From the NCBI RefSeq assembly GCF_000426685.1, contig NZ_AUFV01000003.1, forward strand, positions 310,001 to 374,000: 64,000 bases of DNA. The letters are read 5' to 3'. Below, one piece after another: positions 34,883 to 43,546 of this stretch; position 1 is the first letter of the stretch; the number at the start of each line of letters is the position of its first letter. The position numbers and the translations under genes were made by a program. The notes beneath the pieces were generated by a model. That model saw only the letters and a list, made by a program, of their open reading frames with translations, did not search any database and was not told the DNA's origin. The DNA is from Solimonas flava DSM 18980 (GTDB lineage: Bacteria > Pseudomonadota > Gammaproteobacteria > Nevskiales > Nevskiaceae).

Positions 34883-36370
34883 ATGAACGCAATACATTCG
34901 GCGTCGACGAAGGCGCAGCGAATGCTCGTAGCCGTGTATGGTCTCTGTGTCGTAGCACTCGGGGGCGCGTGGCAGCCCGCCATCGCTGCCGATTCGGACA
35001 GCACCAGCGTGCGTCGGCTGCCGCCCGGCACCGGCGACGGTGCGCGCTACGGTGAGTACTATTTCCTGCGCTTCAACGAGCCTGCGCCGGCCGCGGGTGC
35101 CGGCAGAGACGATCTGTTCGCACCCCTCAAGCGCATCGCGCTCGGGGATTCCACGGACGGCGCCTACCTGTCGTTCAGCGGCCTCGAGCGCTTTCAGTTC
35201 AACAGCTACAGCCACGAAACGCTGGCGTCGACGAACTACGACGACCAACGCTTCTATCAGTTTCGCCACATCTACGGCGCCGATCTGCACTTGAGCGATT
35301 CGCTGCGCTTCTTCGGCGAACTCGGCAGCGGCCAGGTCGACAAGACCCACGCGGGGCCGCAGCCGGGCCGGCAGGTCAACGACCTCGTCGCACAGCAGTA
35401 TTTCGTCGAATCCTCCGCGCAAGTCGGCGACGGCCGCGTCACCGCACGCGTCGGCCGGCAGGGCATGTGGCTCGGCAACGGCCTGCTGGTGTCGACTCAG
35501 CCGAACGCGAACATTCCCTGGTCGTTCGATGGTGCCGACGTCAGCTACCGCGATGCATCGATGCAGATCGAAGCCTTCCGGGTCGAAGCGGCAGGCACCG
35601 GCACCGGCGGCATCGACGACGACCGCTCGATGCCGGAGCGCCGGATGTGGGGCGTCTACAGCAGCTTCGCATTGCCGCATGCGGCGCAGGTCGGGGCGCA
35701 CCTCAATGTCGATGCGTTCTACCTCGGTACGCGATGGGAAAACATGAAGTACGGCGGCGTGGCCGGCACCGACCGCCGCAGCCACTTCGGTGTACGGCTG
35801 TGGGGTGGCGCCGGGCAGGCGATCATGGACTGGACTGCGGTGATGCAGCGCGGACGCTTTGCCGGCAAGACCGTTTCGGCGTACGCGCTGTATTCGGTGA
35901 GCGGCTATGCATTCCCGCAGGTCCGGTGGAAGCCCACGCTGCTGATCCACGCGGACCTGATCTCCGGCGGCGAGTCGGCGTCCAAGATCGGCACCTACAA
36001 TCCGCTCTATTCCGGGCAGCTGTACTACACCGCGACCGGTTATCTGGCCGGCAGCAATCTGATCGACGCAGGGCCGGGCATTTCGCTCAAGCTCAGTCCA
36101 CGCTTTACGCTCAACGCTTACAACCGCTGGTATTGGAAGAAGGACAAGGCCGACTACGTCTACGGCCGTGGATTCGTGCCGCTGGCGACGACCGCGAACA
36201 CATCGTCGTCGTACATGGGCATGCAGCCGGACGTGGATTTTTCCTGGGAAATCCAGAAGCATCTTTATCTGACCACCTACCTGTCGTACTTCGACTCGGG
36301 CTCGGCGCTCAAGCAGAGCGGCGGCAAGGACATCGCGGCCACCTATGTCGATCTCAGCTTCCTGTTCTAG
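34883..36370 (+). CDS. Alginate-export-family outer-membrane porin
   Basis: A 495-residue protein with a signal peptide (residues about 1-36, PAIAAD). The beta-rich body contains TARVGRQGMWLGNGLLVSTQ and PWSFDGADVSYRD, the arrangement of the alginate_exp (AlgE-like) outer-membrane family. It ends in YVDLSFLF with a terminal Phe. GAGGAGAAAG precedes the ATG at 34883; an upstream open frame has no coding signs. Family members near catabolic genes often serve as uptake channels for aromatic acids or similar anions; the substrate here is unknown. Confidence 0.8.
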   Translation: MNAIHSASTKAQRMLVAVYGLCVVALGGAWQPAIAADSDSTSVRRLPPGTGDGARYGEYYFLRFNEPAPAAGAGRDDLFAPLKRIALGDSTDGAYLSFSGLERFQFNSYSHETLASTNYDDQRFYQFRHIYGADLHLSDSLRFFGELGSGQVDKTHAGPQPGRQVNDLVAQQYFVESSAQVGDGRVTARVGRQGMWLGNGLLVSTQPNANIPWSFDGADVSYRDASMQIEAFRVEAAGTGTGGIDDDRSMPERRMWGVYSSFALPHAAQVGAHLNVDAFYLGTRWENMKYGGVAGTDRRSHFGVRLWGGAGQAIMDWTAVMQRGRFAGKTVSAYALYSVSGYAFPQVRWKPTLLIHADLISGGESASKIGTYNPLYSGQLYYTATGYLAGSNLIDAGPGISLKLSPRFTLNAYNRWYWKKDKADYVYGRGFVPLATTANTSSSYMGMQPDVDFSWEIQKHLYLTTYLSYFDSGSALKQSGGKDIAATYVDLSFLF

Positions 36371-36870
36371 CGCGGCAGATTCGAGTCGCGGCTGGTGCCC
36401 GGCGCGCGCCATGAACGTGCTGCTCGAGCATGCGCATGCGAAGCTGCAGTCATTCAGTGCCGTCGCGTGATTTCTTACGTTCACCGCGCGACTGACCTTT
36501 CCTGAAACAGGGCCAGCAGCGCGGCGAGAGAAGGGCAACGAGAGATCGATGGCAACTCTTGCAGGAATATGCTCAGTTCGGGTTGCCTACTGACATGAAT
36601 GGCCTCGTTCTGAAAAGGGATTTTTATACCAGTGAACTGATCCGATCGCTGGGGAACGGATGCCCATGCTGTCGAACAGATCGTCTTCACACGGCGCATC
36701 GCTCAGATATTCGTCCTGTCGGGATCGGCGCGACTGTTCATTGAGAATGCCGGGGGCAATCTGGAACTGCATTCAGACATCCGGTCCTCGTATGCCCATA
36801 ACCGAATATTGGTGAGCACGACGCACTCCGTAGCACATACATTCCGATGGTCGCTGAGCTACGTGCGGAA
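36371..36870. other. Non-coding scar region, lower GC
   Basis: About 500 bp between the porin and the transposase relic. Base composition is visibly less GC-rich than the flanks. Short open frames on both strands show no recognisable protein. It is most simply a decayed insertion or recombination region. Confidence 0.4.
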
Positions 36871-36925
36871 GGATCGACCGGTGCGGGTCGACCGGGAGAC
36901 GCTGGCGCTGGGCTATGCCGGCGTC
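36871..36925 (+). pseudogene. Fragment of a 4-hydroxy-2-oxovalerate aldolase gene
   Basis: These 55 bases match 44358-44412 inside the second aldolase gene at 52 of 55 positions. They encode [18 protein letters not shown], in frame with the transposase remnant that follows directly. The match ends sharply at 36925. The three mismatches show it is not a very recent copy of that gene. It is a relic of another aldolase copy or of a rearrangement. Confidence 0.75.
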
Positions 36926-37128
36926 CTGTGGGTATTGCGCTCGGGGGCGCGCTGGAGCGATCTGCCGGCAGGTTACGGTGCGTACAAGAGTGTCCACAAG
37001 TGCTTCACGCGGTGGGCAGCCAAGGGTGTTTGGGAACACATCTTTCAGACGCTGACGCGCGATCGGGACAACGAGTACCTGATGATCGACAACAGCATCG
37101 TCCGGGCGCATGCACAGGCAGCGACCGG
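36926..37128 (+). mobile_element. IS5-family transposase remnant
   Basis: The frame encodes LWVLRSGARWSDLPAGYG, KSVHKCFTRWAAKGVWE and DNEYLMIDNSIVRAHAQAA, the N-terminal part of IS5-type transposases. The start region is replaced by the aldolase fragment and the catalytic C-terminal half is missing. The open frame that spans both is 36809-37180. It is inactive. It marks the join between the two meta-cleavage clusters. Confidence 0.8.
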
Positions 37129-37171
37129 CTCGCCGCTATGCCGCTTTGGATCGCTTGAATGTCGATTCGGC

Positions 37172-37786
37172 CTAGGGTAGCTGCGCGAGCTCCGGCAGCG
37201 GCTCTGTCGCCAGCTTCTTCGCTTCCCGGGTGCTGATGCCGAGCCCTCTGAGGAGCAGCTCGGCGGCGTCGGAGCCGGCCTCGCGCCAGGTCTTGATTCC
37301 TTCCTGAACCAGAAGGAAGGCACTGATGGTCGTGCCGGTCGTCATGCCCACGACGATCGGCAGTTGCGCCGGTTCGATCTTGTAGCGACCGGTCTGCTGA
37401 CCTTGCATCGCATCCAGCATCGGCGGGCCTTCCCAGATCTTTCGCAGCGCTTCGCTCGTGAAGCCGAAGTGCAGGATGAACTTCCCCCAATGCGGCTCCT
37501 CGTGAGCGCGCCGGATGTATAGGCGGACGCCGATCGCCAGGCGTCGTGCCGGATCGTCGATGCCGGCGTAGCTGAGCGCGATGCGCTCGTCCATTTCGTC
37601 GGCCAGCTGCGCCGCCACGGTTTCGAAGAGGCGTTCCGTGGAGCCGAGGTGGCTGTACACCGTGCCGCGCGCCATGCCCGCGGCGGCAGCCAGATCCTTG
37701 ATCGTGATGCTCGCCGAGCCCGTTTCGGCAAACAGGCGCAAGGCGGTCTGATGGATGCGCTTCTGCGCAGCCGTCATGGCTTTCAT
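37172..37786 (-). CDS. TetR-family repressor of the second meta cluster
   Basis: A 204-residue TetR protein. The N-terminal helix-turn-helix is SITIKDLAAAAGMARGTVYSHL. The C-terminal two-thirds is helical and lacks a recognised family match. The start at 37786 (MKAMTAAQK) is chosen from domain length; 37777 is an alternative. It is divergent from the hydrolase operon. A perfect 16-bp palindrome lies in the gap, inside a likely promoter. This is the classical layout of a substrate-relieved repressor. Confidence 0.87.
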   Translation of the reverse strand: MKAMTAAQKRIHQTALRLFAETGSASITIKDLAAAAGMARGTVYSHLGSTERLFETVAAQLADEMDERIALSYAGIDDPARRLAIGVRLYIRRAHEEPHWGKFILHFGFTSEALRKIWEGPPMLDAMQGQQTGRYKIEPAQLPIVVGMTTGTTISAFLLVQEGIKTWREAGSDAAELLLRGLGISTREAKKLATEPLPELAQLP

Positions 37787-37885
37787 GAATCTCTCGGCGA
37801 TCGGCGACTGAACCGTATTGTCCGGCCGGCGCGGCGTCCGCACCAGATCCGATGTCGCCGCGTGAAACGGCGGGCGGCCTGGGGC

Positions 37886-37914
37886 TTGACCACAATGAAC
37901 ACGCGTGTTCAAAT
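37886..37914 (+). promoter_or_regulatory. Sigma70-like promoter of the second meta operon
   Basis: TTGACC at 37886-37891 and TCAAAT at 37909-37914 are 17 bp apart. The -35 is good; the -10 is weak. The repressor palindrome fills the spacer, so binding would block RNA polymerase. The hydrolase start is about 190 bp downstream, leaving a long leader with no recognised gene. Confidence 0.45.
37896..37911. promoter_or_regulatory. TetR operator palindrome
   Basis: TGAACACGCGTGTTCA is a perfect 16-bp palindrome between tetR and the hydrolase gene. Length, symmetry and position are typical of TetR-family operators. It overlaps the promoter spacer and its -10 element. Confidence 0.7.
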
Positions 37915-38110
37915 AAAAACACCAAAGTTCAACTTGGGCAGAAGAGATGGCCGTTCGAGCCACGCAGCAGGAGGAGCAGCGTTGTCGCGCGGCGCCGCAG
38001 CAGCGGCGCGGCGCTGGCTTGCGCGTCGGCCTGCCCGGCGCGGACCGCCGTTCCATCGGTTTCCCTCCCGTCGGCGCGCGGCCCTGACAGGCATCCGCCG
38101 GCAGCACTTC

Positions 38111-38992
38111 ATGGAACCTCACATGGCAAGCGGCGACATTCGCGGACTGCAATCGCAGACGCTCACCTTCGGCAAGCGGAGCATCTACTTCAGCGAGATC
38201 GGACAGGGTCATCCGGTGCTCATGCTGCACGGTGGCGGCCCCGGCGCTTCCGGCATGTCGAACTATTCGCGGAACGTGGAGGCGCTGGCGCGGGACTTCC
38301 GCGTCATCGTTCCGGACATGCAGGGCTACGGGCGCTCCAGCAAAGGCGTCAATCGTCAGGATCCGTTCGGCGATCTGGCCGAGGTGATGCTCGGCTTCAT
38401 GGACGCGCTGGGGATTCCGGCGGCGCACGTCGTCGGCAACTCGCTGGGCGGCGCGTGCGGCCTGCGCATGGCGCTCGACCAGCCCGCGCGCGTTTCCTCG
38501 CTGGTCCTGATGGGGCCCGGCGGCGTCGGCACGACGCGCGGCTTGCCGACCCGGGGCCTGAGCCTGCTGCTCGACTACTACAACGGCACCGGCCCCAGCC
38601 TCGACAAGCTGCGCACCTTCATTCGCGAGTATCTGGTGTTCGACGGCAGCCAGATCAGCGAGGCGATGATCAAGGCGCGCTACGAAGCCAGCATCGATCC
38701 GGAAGTGATGGCCGCGCCGCCGCTGCGGCGGCCGCCGGGCCTCGGTGCCGCCCTGCGCATGGACTTCACGCGCGATCGGCGGCTGCAAAGATGCAAGACG
38801 CCGACTCTGGTCCTGTGGGGCACCGAGGACAAGGTCAACCGTCCGCGCGGCGGTGCGGCGCTGCAGAAGGCGATGCCGAACTGCGACCTGTACCTGTACG
38901 CCAATACCGGCCACTGGGTGCAGTGGGAGCGCGCCGACGAATTCAACGCCAGCGTGGCGGCCTTCATGCGCCGGCACACGCCGAAGGCATAG
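38111..38992 (+). CDS. Meta-cleavage product hydrolase (alpha/beta fold)
   Basis: A 293-residue C-C bond hydrolase of the BphD/MhpC/DmpD type. The nucleophile Ser is in GNSLGG, the Asp in WGTEDKVNR and the His in NTGHWVQWE. The oxyanion segment is HGGGPGASG. It cleaves a ring-fission ketone into 2-hydroxypentadienoate and an acid. The first cluster lacks this enzyme. The start is uncertain: ATG 38111 and ATG 38123 both give the family N-terminus, and neither has a strong ribosome site. Confidence 0.87.
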   Translation: MEPHMASGDIRGLQSQTLTFGKRSIYFSEIGQGHPVLMLHGGGPGASGMSNYSRNVEALARDFRVIVPDMQGYGRSSKGVNRQDPFGDLAEVMLGFMDALGIPAAHVVGNSLGGACGLRMALDQPARVSSLVLMGPGGVGTTRGLPTRGLSLLLDYYNGTGPSLDKLRTFIREYLVFDGSQISEAMIKARYEASIDPEVMAAPPLRRPPGLGAALRMDFTRDRRLQRCKTPTLVLWGTEDKVNRPRGGAALQKAMPNCDLYLYANTGHWVQWERADEFNASVAAFMRRHTPKA

Positions 38993-39005
38993 CGGAGCCA
39001 CGGTC

Positions 39006-40004
39006 ATGGACAGCAGCGCTGCGCACGGCGTGTTCGGACAGGTCAGCATGGGGTATGTCGTCGTCGAGTCGGAGCGGCTCGGCGACTGGCGACGCTTCCT
39101 CAAACAGGGCCTCGGTCTGCATCTCGAATCGGAAAGCCCGTCGGAGCTCGCGTTCCGCATCGATGCGCATTGCCGTCGCTTCGTGGTGAAGCGCGGGCCT
39201 GCCGAAGACGTGGTCGCCGTCGGCTGGCAGGTGCATCGCGAAGGCACGCTGGCGGAGATTCTGAGCCGGCTGCAGGCGCGTGGCATCGCCGTCGAGGACG
39301 GTGACGAGGCGCTCGCCGCGACGCGCGGCGTGCGCGCGCTCAAGCGGCTGAAGGGGCCCAAAGGCCTGACGCTGGAGCTGTTCACCGACGCGCTGACCAG
39401 CGATGCGCCGCTGCGGATGCTGAGCCGCGGTTTCGTCACCGGCGACGGCGGCATGGGCCACATTGCGCTGACCACCCGCTTGCCGACCAAGGTGTGCCGC
39501 TTCTGGCAGGAGATTTTCGACGCACGCCTCAGCGACCGCATCTCGCAGCCGATGTCGGGGACGATGCTCGACGTGAGCTTCCTGCGGCTCAACGAACGAC
39601 ATCACTCGGTGGCGGTCGCCGCCACGCGCGGTCTGCGCGTCGATCCGATCCGCACGCAGATCCAGCACGTGAACATGCAGGTGGCCGACCGCGCCGATCT
39701 GAGCGCGGCGTATGCACGCTGCCGCGATCTCGGCTACGAGATCGCGCACGAGATCGGCCAGCATCCGAACGACCTCGAACTCTCGTTCTACGTCACGACG
39801 CCGTCCGGCTTCGAGATCGAACTGGGCTGGGACGCGCTGTGCGTCGACGAAGCGGCATGGACGCCGGCCTGGTACGACGCCATCAGCCTCTGGGGGCACC
39901 GGCCGCAGAAGGTGTCGCCGCTGCGCCAGCTGCTTCTGAACCTGGGCAATGCCGGACGCGGCCTGCGTCACGCGTTCCGGCCCGAATACTCGCCGATCCC
40001 ATGA
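39006..40004 (+). CDS. Type I extradiol dioxygenase (second ring-cleavage enzyme)
   Basis: A 332-residue two-domain VOC dioxygenase of the BphC/TesB-like type. Metal ligands are His in GGMGHIALTT (about 145), His in QIQHVNMQV (about 219) and Glu in GFEIELGWD (about 274). It cleaves a 3-substituted catechol next to the hydroxyl groups. It is distinct from the XylE-type enzyme at 24424. It lies 13 bp after the hydrolase and overlaps the monooxygenase start (ATGA). Confidence 0.87.
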   Translation: MDSSAAHGVFGQVSMGYVVVESERLGDWRRFLKQGLGLHLESESPSELAFRIDAHCRRFVVKRGPAEDVVAVGWQVHREGTLAEILSRLQARGIAVEDGDEALAATRGVRALKRLKGPKGLTLELFTDALTSDAPLRMLSRGFVTGDGGMGHIALTTRLPTKVCRFWQEIFDARLSDRISQPMSGTMLDVSFLRLNERHHSVAVAATRGLRVDPIRTQIQHVNMQVADRADLSAAYARCRDLGYEIAHEIGQHPNDLELSFYVTTPSGFEIELGWDALCVDEAAWTPAWYDAISLWGHRPQKVSPLRQLLLNLGNAGRGLRHAFRPEYSPIP

Positions 40005-41743
40005 GCATGCAGAACCTGCCAGAAACCGGCGGCGAGGCCGCCGACGTCGTCATCTCCGGCCTGGGCCCGACCGGCCTGGTCCTGGCCCACATGCTGGGCA
40101 TGCGCGGACACAAGGTGGTGGTGCTCGAACGCGAGCCGGTGTTCTACGGCAATGCGCGCGCCGTCTATACCGACGACGAATGCATGCGCATCTTCCAGTC
40201 CGCCGACGTCGCCGAGGCAGTGCAGGCGCGGATGATGATGGAGACGCCGGTGCAGTTCGTGCGCCCGGACGGGCGCGTCATGGGTCGGTACTGCCCGCTG
40301 CAGCGGCCCTACGGCTGGCCGGTCGTCAATTTCTTCTACCAGCCGTATCTGGAGACGACGCTGACCGAGACGCTGGCGCGCTATCCGAACGTGCAGGTCC
40401 GCCGCGGCCGCGAGCTTAGCGACTTCGTGCAGAACGCCGACGGCGTGCTCGTCACGCATCAGGCTGCGCGCAGTTTCCGCTTCACTGACGCCAGCGACGC
40501 CACGCGGCAGAACAGCGGCGAGGCCGATCCGCGCACCCTCCGGGCGCGCTATCTGATCGGCGCCGACGGCGGGCGCAGCCGGGTACGCGAGCAGCTCGGC
40601 ATCAAGATGAGCGGCAAGAATTTTCCGGAGCCCTGGCTGGTCGTCGACCTGCGCCTCAAGGACGGCGAGGAAGCGTTGCGCCACGTGCCGTACTTCAACT
40701 TCGTCGTGGACCCGAAGATGCCGGTCGTGAGCTGCGTGCAGCCCGATCGCTTCCATCGCTTCGAGTTCATGCTGATGCCGGGCCAGAGCCGCGAGGACAT
40801 GGAGCGGCCGGAGACGGTGCGGGCGCTGCTGTCCCGCTTCGTCGATCCGGACAAGTTCGAGATCAAGCGCAAGCTGGTCTACACCTTCAATGCCCTGATC
40901 GTGGAGCGCTGGCGCGAAGGCCGCGTCCTGCTGGCCGGCGATGCCGCCCACATGACGCCGCAGTTCATGGGACAGGGCGCCAGCTCCGGCGTGCGTGACG
41001 CCCACAACCTCGGCTGGAAGCTGGATCTCGTGCTGCGCGGCCAGGCGGGCGACGCCTTGCTCGACAGCTACGGCCGCGAGCGGCACGGCCACGCCAAGGC
41101 CATGATCGACATCTCGGTACTGATGAAAGATCTCGTGTCGATGACCAGTCCGGCCGGCACGGCCTTGCGCGATGCCGCGATGGCGATCGTCCGTTCGGTG
41201 CCGTTCCTGAGGAACTGGATGCAGCGGGGCGCGTTCAAGCCCAAGCCGGTCTATGCCCAAGGTGCGTATCTCGGCCTGCCGCGCGCGCGCCGCGGCGGTC
41301 CGGAAGGGGCCCTGATCCCGCAGCCGGTCGTGCGCCTGTTCGACGGCCAGCGGCGCCTGCTCGATGAACTGCTCGGCAAGGACTTCGCGCTCGTCGGCTT
41401 CAATGTCGATCCGCGCAAGACGCTGTCGCCGGCGTCGATCGAGATGCTGGACAGCCTGCGCACCCGCTACGTCGCCCTGTTTCCCTATGCAGCGCGCCCG
41501 CAGGGCTTCCACGGCGTTGCCCGCAGCGCGCCGCCGGGCCTGACCGAAGCCGAGGACATCGGCGGCGAAATGGTGAGCTGGTTCCGCAAGGCCGGCTTCA
41601 AGTCGGAGGCGGTCGCGGTGATCCGCCCGGACAAGTTCGCGTTCGCCGTCGTATCCACGGCCCGGCTGGACGCCGCCATCGCCGAGCTGAAGCAGCAGCT
41701 GCACTGGCAGGCGGCGCCTCTCGATCTCGCCCGCGCCGCCTGA
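40001..41743 (+). CDS. MhpA-like FAD aromatic monooxygenase
   Basis: A 580-residue flavin hydroxylase. The FAD motifs are GLGPTGLVLAHMLG (with VVVLERE), the DG motif GADGGRSRVR and RVLLAGDAAHMTPQFMGQG. The middle (HRFEFMLMPGQSREDMERPE) closely follows the MhpA type, which ortho-hydroxylates 3-(3-hydroxyphenyl)propionate. Here it should make the catechol for the dioxygenase just upstream. The actual phenolic substrate is unknown. There is no gap to the hydratase gene that follows. Confidence 0.87.
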   Translation: MSMQNLPETGGEAADVVISGLGPTGLVLAHMLGMRGHKVVVLEREPVFYGNARAVYTDDECMRIFQSADVAEAVQARMMMETPVQFVRPDGRVMGRYCPLQRPYGWPVVNFFYQPYLETTLTETLARYPNVQVRRGRELSDFVQNADGVLVTHQAARSFRFTDASDATRQNSGEADPRTLRARYLIGADGGRSRVREQLGIKMSGKNFPEPWLVVDLRLKDGEEALRHVPYFNFVVDPKMPVVSCVQPDRFHRFEFMLMPGQSREDMERPETVRALLSRFVDPDKFEIKRKLVYTFNALIVERWREGRVLLAGDAAHMTPQFMGQGASSGVRDAHNLGWKLDLVLRGQAGDALLDSYGRERHGHAKAMIDISVLMKDLVSMTSPAGTALRDAAMAIVRSVPFLRNWMQRGAFKPKPVYAQGAYLGLPRARRGGPEGALIPQPVVRLFDGQRRLLDELLGKDFALVGFNVDPRKTLSPASIEMLDSLRTRYVALFPYAARPQGFHGVARSAPPGLTEAEDIGGEMVSWFRKAGFKSEAVAVIRPDKFAFAVVSTARLDAAIAELKQQLHWQAAPLDLARAA

Positions 41744-42574
41744 ATGAAAGTGAAGAACAAATCCGCGAAACCCGCGCTGCCCGCGCGGGGCTCCACGATC
41801 ACCCGCGCCGCCGCGGCGCTGCGCGAGGCCAGGGCCACGCGCATGCCGATCGCGCGGATCTCCGAGACCTTCGGGATTCGAACGCTCGACGACGCCTATG
41901 CCGTGGCGGCGCTCAACACCAGCCTGCGCGTGGCCCGGGGCGGCCGCATCGTCGGCCGGAAAGTCGGCCTGACCTCGGCTGCGGTGCAGCGCCAGCTCGG
42001 CGTCGACCAGCCGGACTTCGGCGTGCTGTTCGCCGACATGGAGTTTCTCGATGGCGACGAGGTGCCGATGGCGCGCCTGATCCAGCCCAAGGCCGAGGCG
42101 GAGGTGGCCTTCGTCGCCGGCCGCGATCTGTGCGGCGGCGTGCCGTCGTATTCGGAATTTCTCGCCGCGCTGGCCTATGCCTTGCCGGCGCTGGAGATCG
42201 TCGACAGCGCCATCGCCGGCTGGACGCTGACGCTCGCCGACACGGTGGCGGACAACGCGTCCTGCGGTCTGTACGTTCTCGGCAACCAGCCGGTCGCCAT
42301 CGGTCAGCTGCGTTCGAGCGAGCTGGGCCTGCAGCTGGACCGCAACGGCCGTACCGAAGCGATCGGCAGCGGCTCGGCCTGCCTCGGTCATCCGCTGCGC
42401 GCCGCCTACTGGCTGGCGCGGACCCTGGCCGCGCGTGGCGAAGGGCTGCGTGCCGGCGACGTGATCCTCTCCGGCGCGCTCGGCCCGATGGTGCCGGCCG
42501 TCGCCGGCGATCTATTGCAGGCGACGATCGGCGCTCTGGGCACGGTCAGTTGCCGCATGGCCAGCGAACCGTAA
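41744..42574 (+). CDS. 2-Hydroxypenta-2,4-dienoate hydratase (second copy)
   Basis: A 276-residue MhpD/DmpE-family hydratase (LIQPKAEAEVAFVAG, EIVDSAIAGWTLTLADTVADN). It begins at the base after the monooxygenase stop. The N-terminus is about 10 residues longer and basic. It is clearly diverged from the copy at 29548, so it is an old paralogue rather than a recent duplication. Confidence 0.88.
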   Translation: MKVKNKSAKPALPARGSTITRAAAALREARATRMPIARISETFGIRTLDDAYAVAALNTSLRVARGGRIVGRKVGLTSAAVQRQLGVDQPDFGVLFADMEFLDGDEVPMARLIQPKAEAEVAFVAGRDLCGGVPSYSEFLAALAYALPALEIVDSAIAGWTLTLADTVADNASCGLYVLGNQPVAIGQLRSSELGLQLDRNGRTEAIGSGSACLGHPLRAAYWLARTLAARGEGLRAGDVILSGALGPMVPAVAGDLLQATIGALGTVSCRMASEP

Positions 42575-42586
42575 GGCGGGTACGAG

Positions 42587-43546
42587 ATGAGCGACAAGAT
42601 CAAGGCCGCGATCATCGGATCCGGCAACATCGGCAGTGATCTCATGATCAAGATCCTGCGGCACGGCCGGCGCATCGCCATGGGCGCGATGGTCGGCATC
42701 GACGCCCAGTCCGACGGGCTGGCCCGTGCCGCCCGGCTCGGCATCGCGACCACGCACGAGGGCGTCGAGGGGCTGGCCCGGCTGCCCGGCTTCGAGGACA
42801 TCGGCATCGTCTTCGACGCCACGTCGGCCGGCGCCCACGTCGGCAACGATGCGTTCCTGCGCCGGCTGCGTCCGGATATCCGCATCATCGATCTGACGCC
42901 GGCCGCGATCGGCCCGTACTGCGTGCCGGTGGTCAATCTCGACGAGAACCTCGCGCAGGGCAACGTCAACATGGTGACCTGCGGCGGGCAGGCGACCATC
43001 CCCATCGTCGCCGCCGTCGCGCGGGTCGCCAAAGTGCACTACGCCGAGATCGTGGCGTCCATCAGCAGCCGCTCGGCCGGCCCGGGCACGCGCGCCAACA
43101 TCGACGAGTTCACCGAAACGACGGCGAAGGCGCTCGAAGCGGTCGGCGGTGCCGGCATGGGACGCGCCATCATCATCCTCAACCCGGCCGAGCCGCCGCA
43201 GCTCATGCGCGACACGGTGTACGTGTTCTCCGAGGCGGCGGACCGCGAGGCGGTGCGCGCCTCGGTGGAGGCCATGGTCGGCGAGGTGCGCCGCTACGTG
43301 CCCGGCTACCGCCTCAAACAGGAGCTGCAGTTCGACCTGATTCCGGCCGACGCGCCGATCCTCATTCCGGAACTCGGCGGGCGCTACGCCGGGCTCAAGA
43401 CCTCGGTGTTCCTCGAAGTCGAGGGCGCCGCGCATTACCTGCCGGCCTACGCCGGGAACCTCGACATCATGACCTCGGCGGCGCTGGCCACGGCCGAGCG
43501 CATCGCCGAAGCGCTGCAGTCCGTCCCCGGGGCGGTGACGCCATGA
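42587..43546 (+). CDS. Acetaldehyde dehydrogenase, acylating (second copy)
   Basis: A 319-residue MhpF/DmpF-type enzyme with [11 protein letters not shown] and the catalytic Cys in [11 protein letters not shown]. It makes acetyl-CoA (or another acyl-CoA) from the aldehyde released by the aldolase. It overlaps that gene by 4 bases. It is the partner of the second aldolase rather than a spare of the first. Confidence 0.92.
   Translation: MSDKIKAAIIGSGNIGSDLMIKILRHGRRIAMGAMVGIDAQSDGLARAARLGIATTHEGVEGLARLPGFEDIGIVFDATSAGAHVGNDAFLRRLRPDIRIIDLTPAAIGPYCVPVVNLDENLAQGNVNMVTCGGQATIPIVAAVARVAKVHYAEIVASISSRSAGPGTRANIDEFTETTAKALEAVGGAGMGRAIIILNPAEPPQLMRDTVYVFSEAADREAVRASVEAMVGEVRRYVPGYRLKQELQFDLIPADAPILIPELGGRYAGLKTSVFLEVEGAAHYLPAYAGNLDIMTSAALATAERIAEALQSVPGAVTP

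Noticed and set aside
36559-36772. Short open frames on both strands in the low-GC gap
   Set aside because: About 61 codons each, no ribosome site, no similarity that I can recognise.
37946-38087. Small plus-strand frame of 46 codons in the tetR-hydrolase gap
   Set aside because: Lacks a ribosome site and family match; the composition is that of random GC-rich sequence.
39968-42391. Minus-strand open frame of 807 codons
   Set aside because: Shadow of the MhpA-like monooxygenase and hydratase genes, both of which have all expected motifs on the plus strand.
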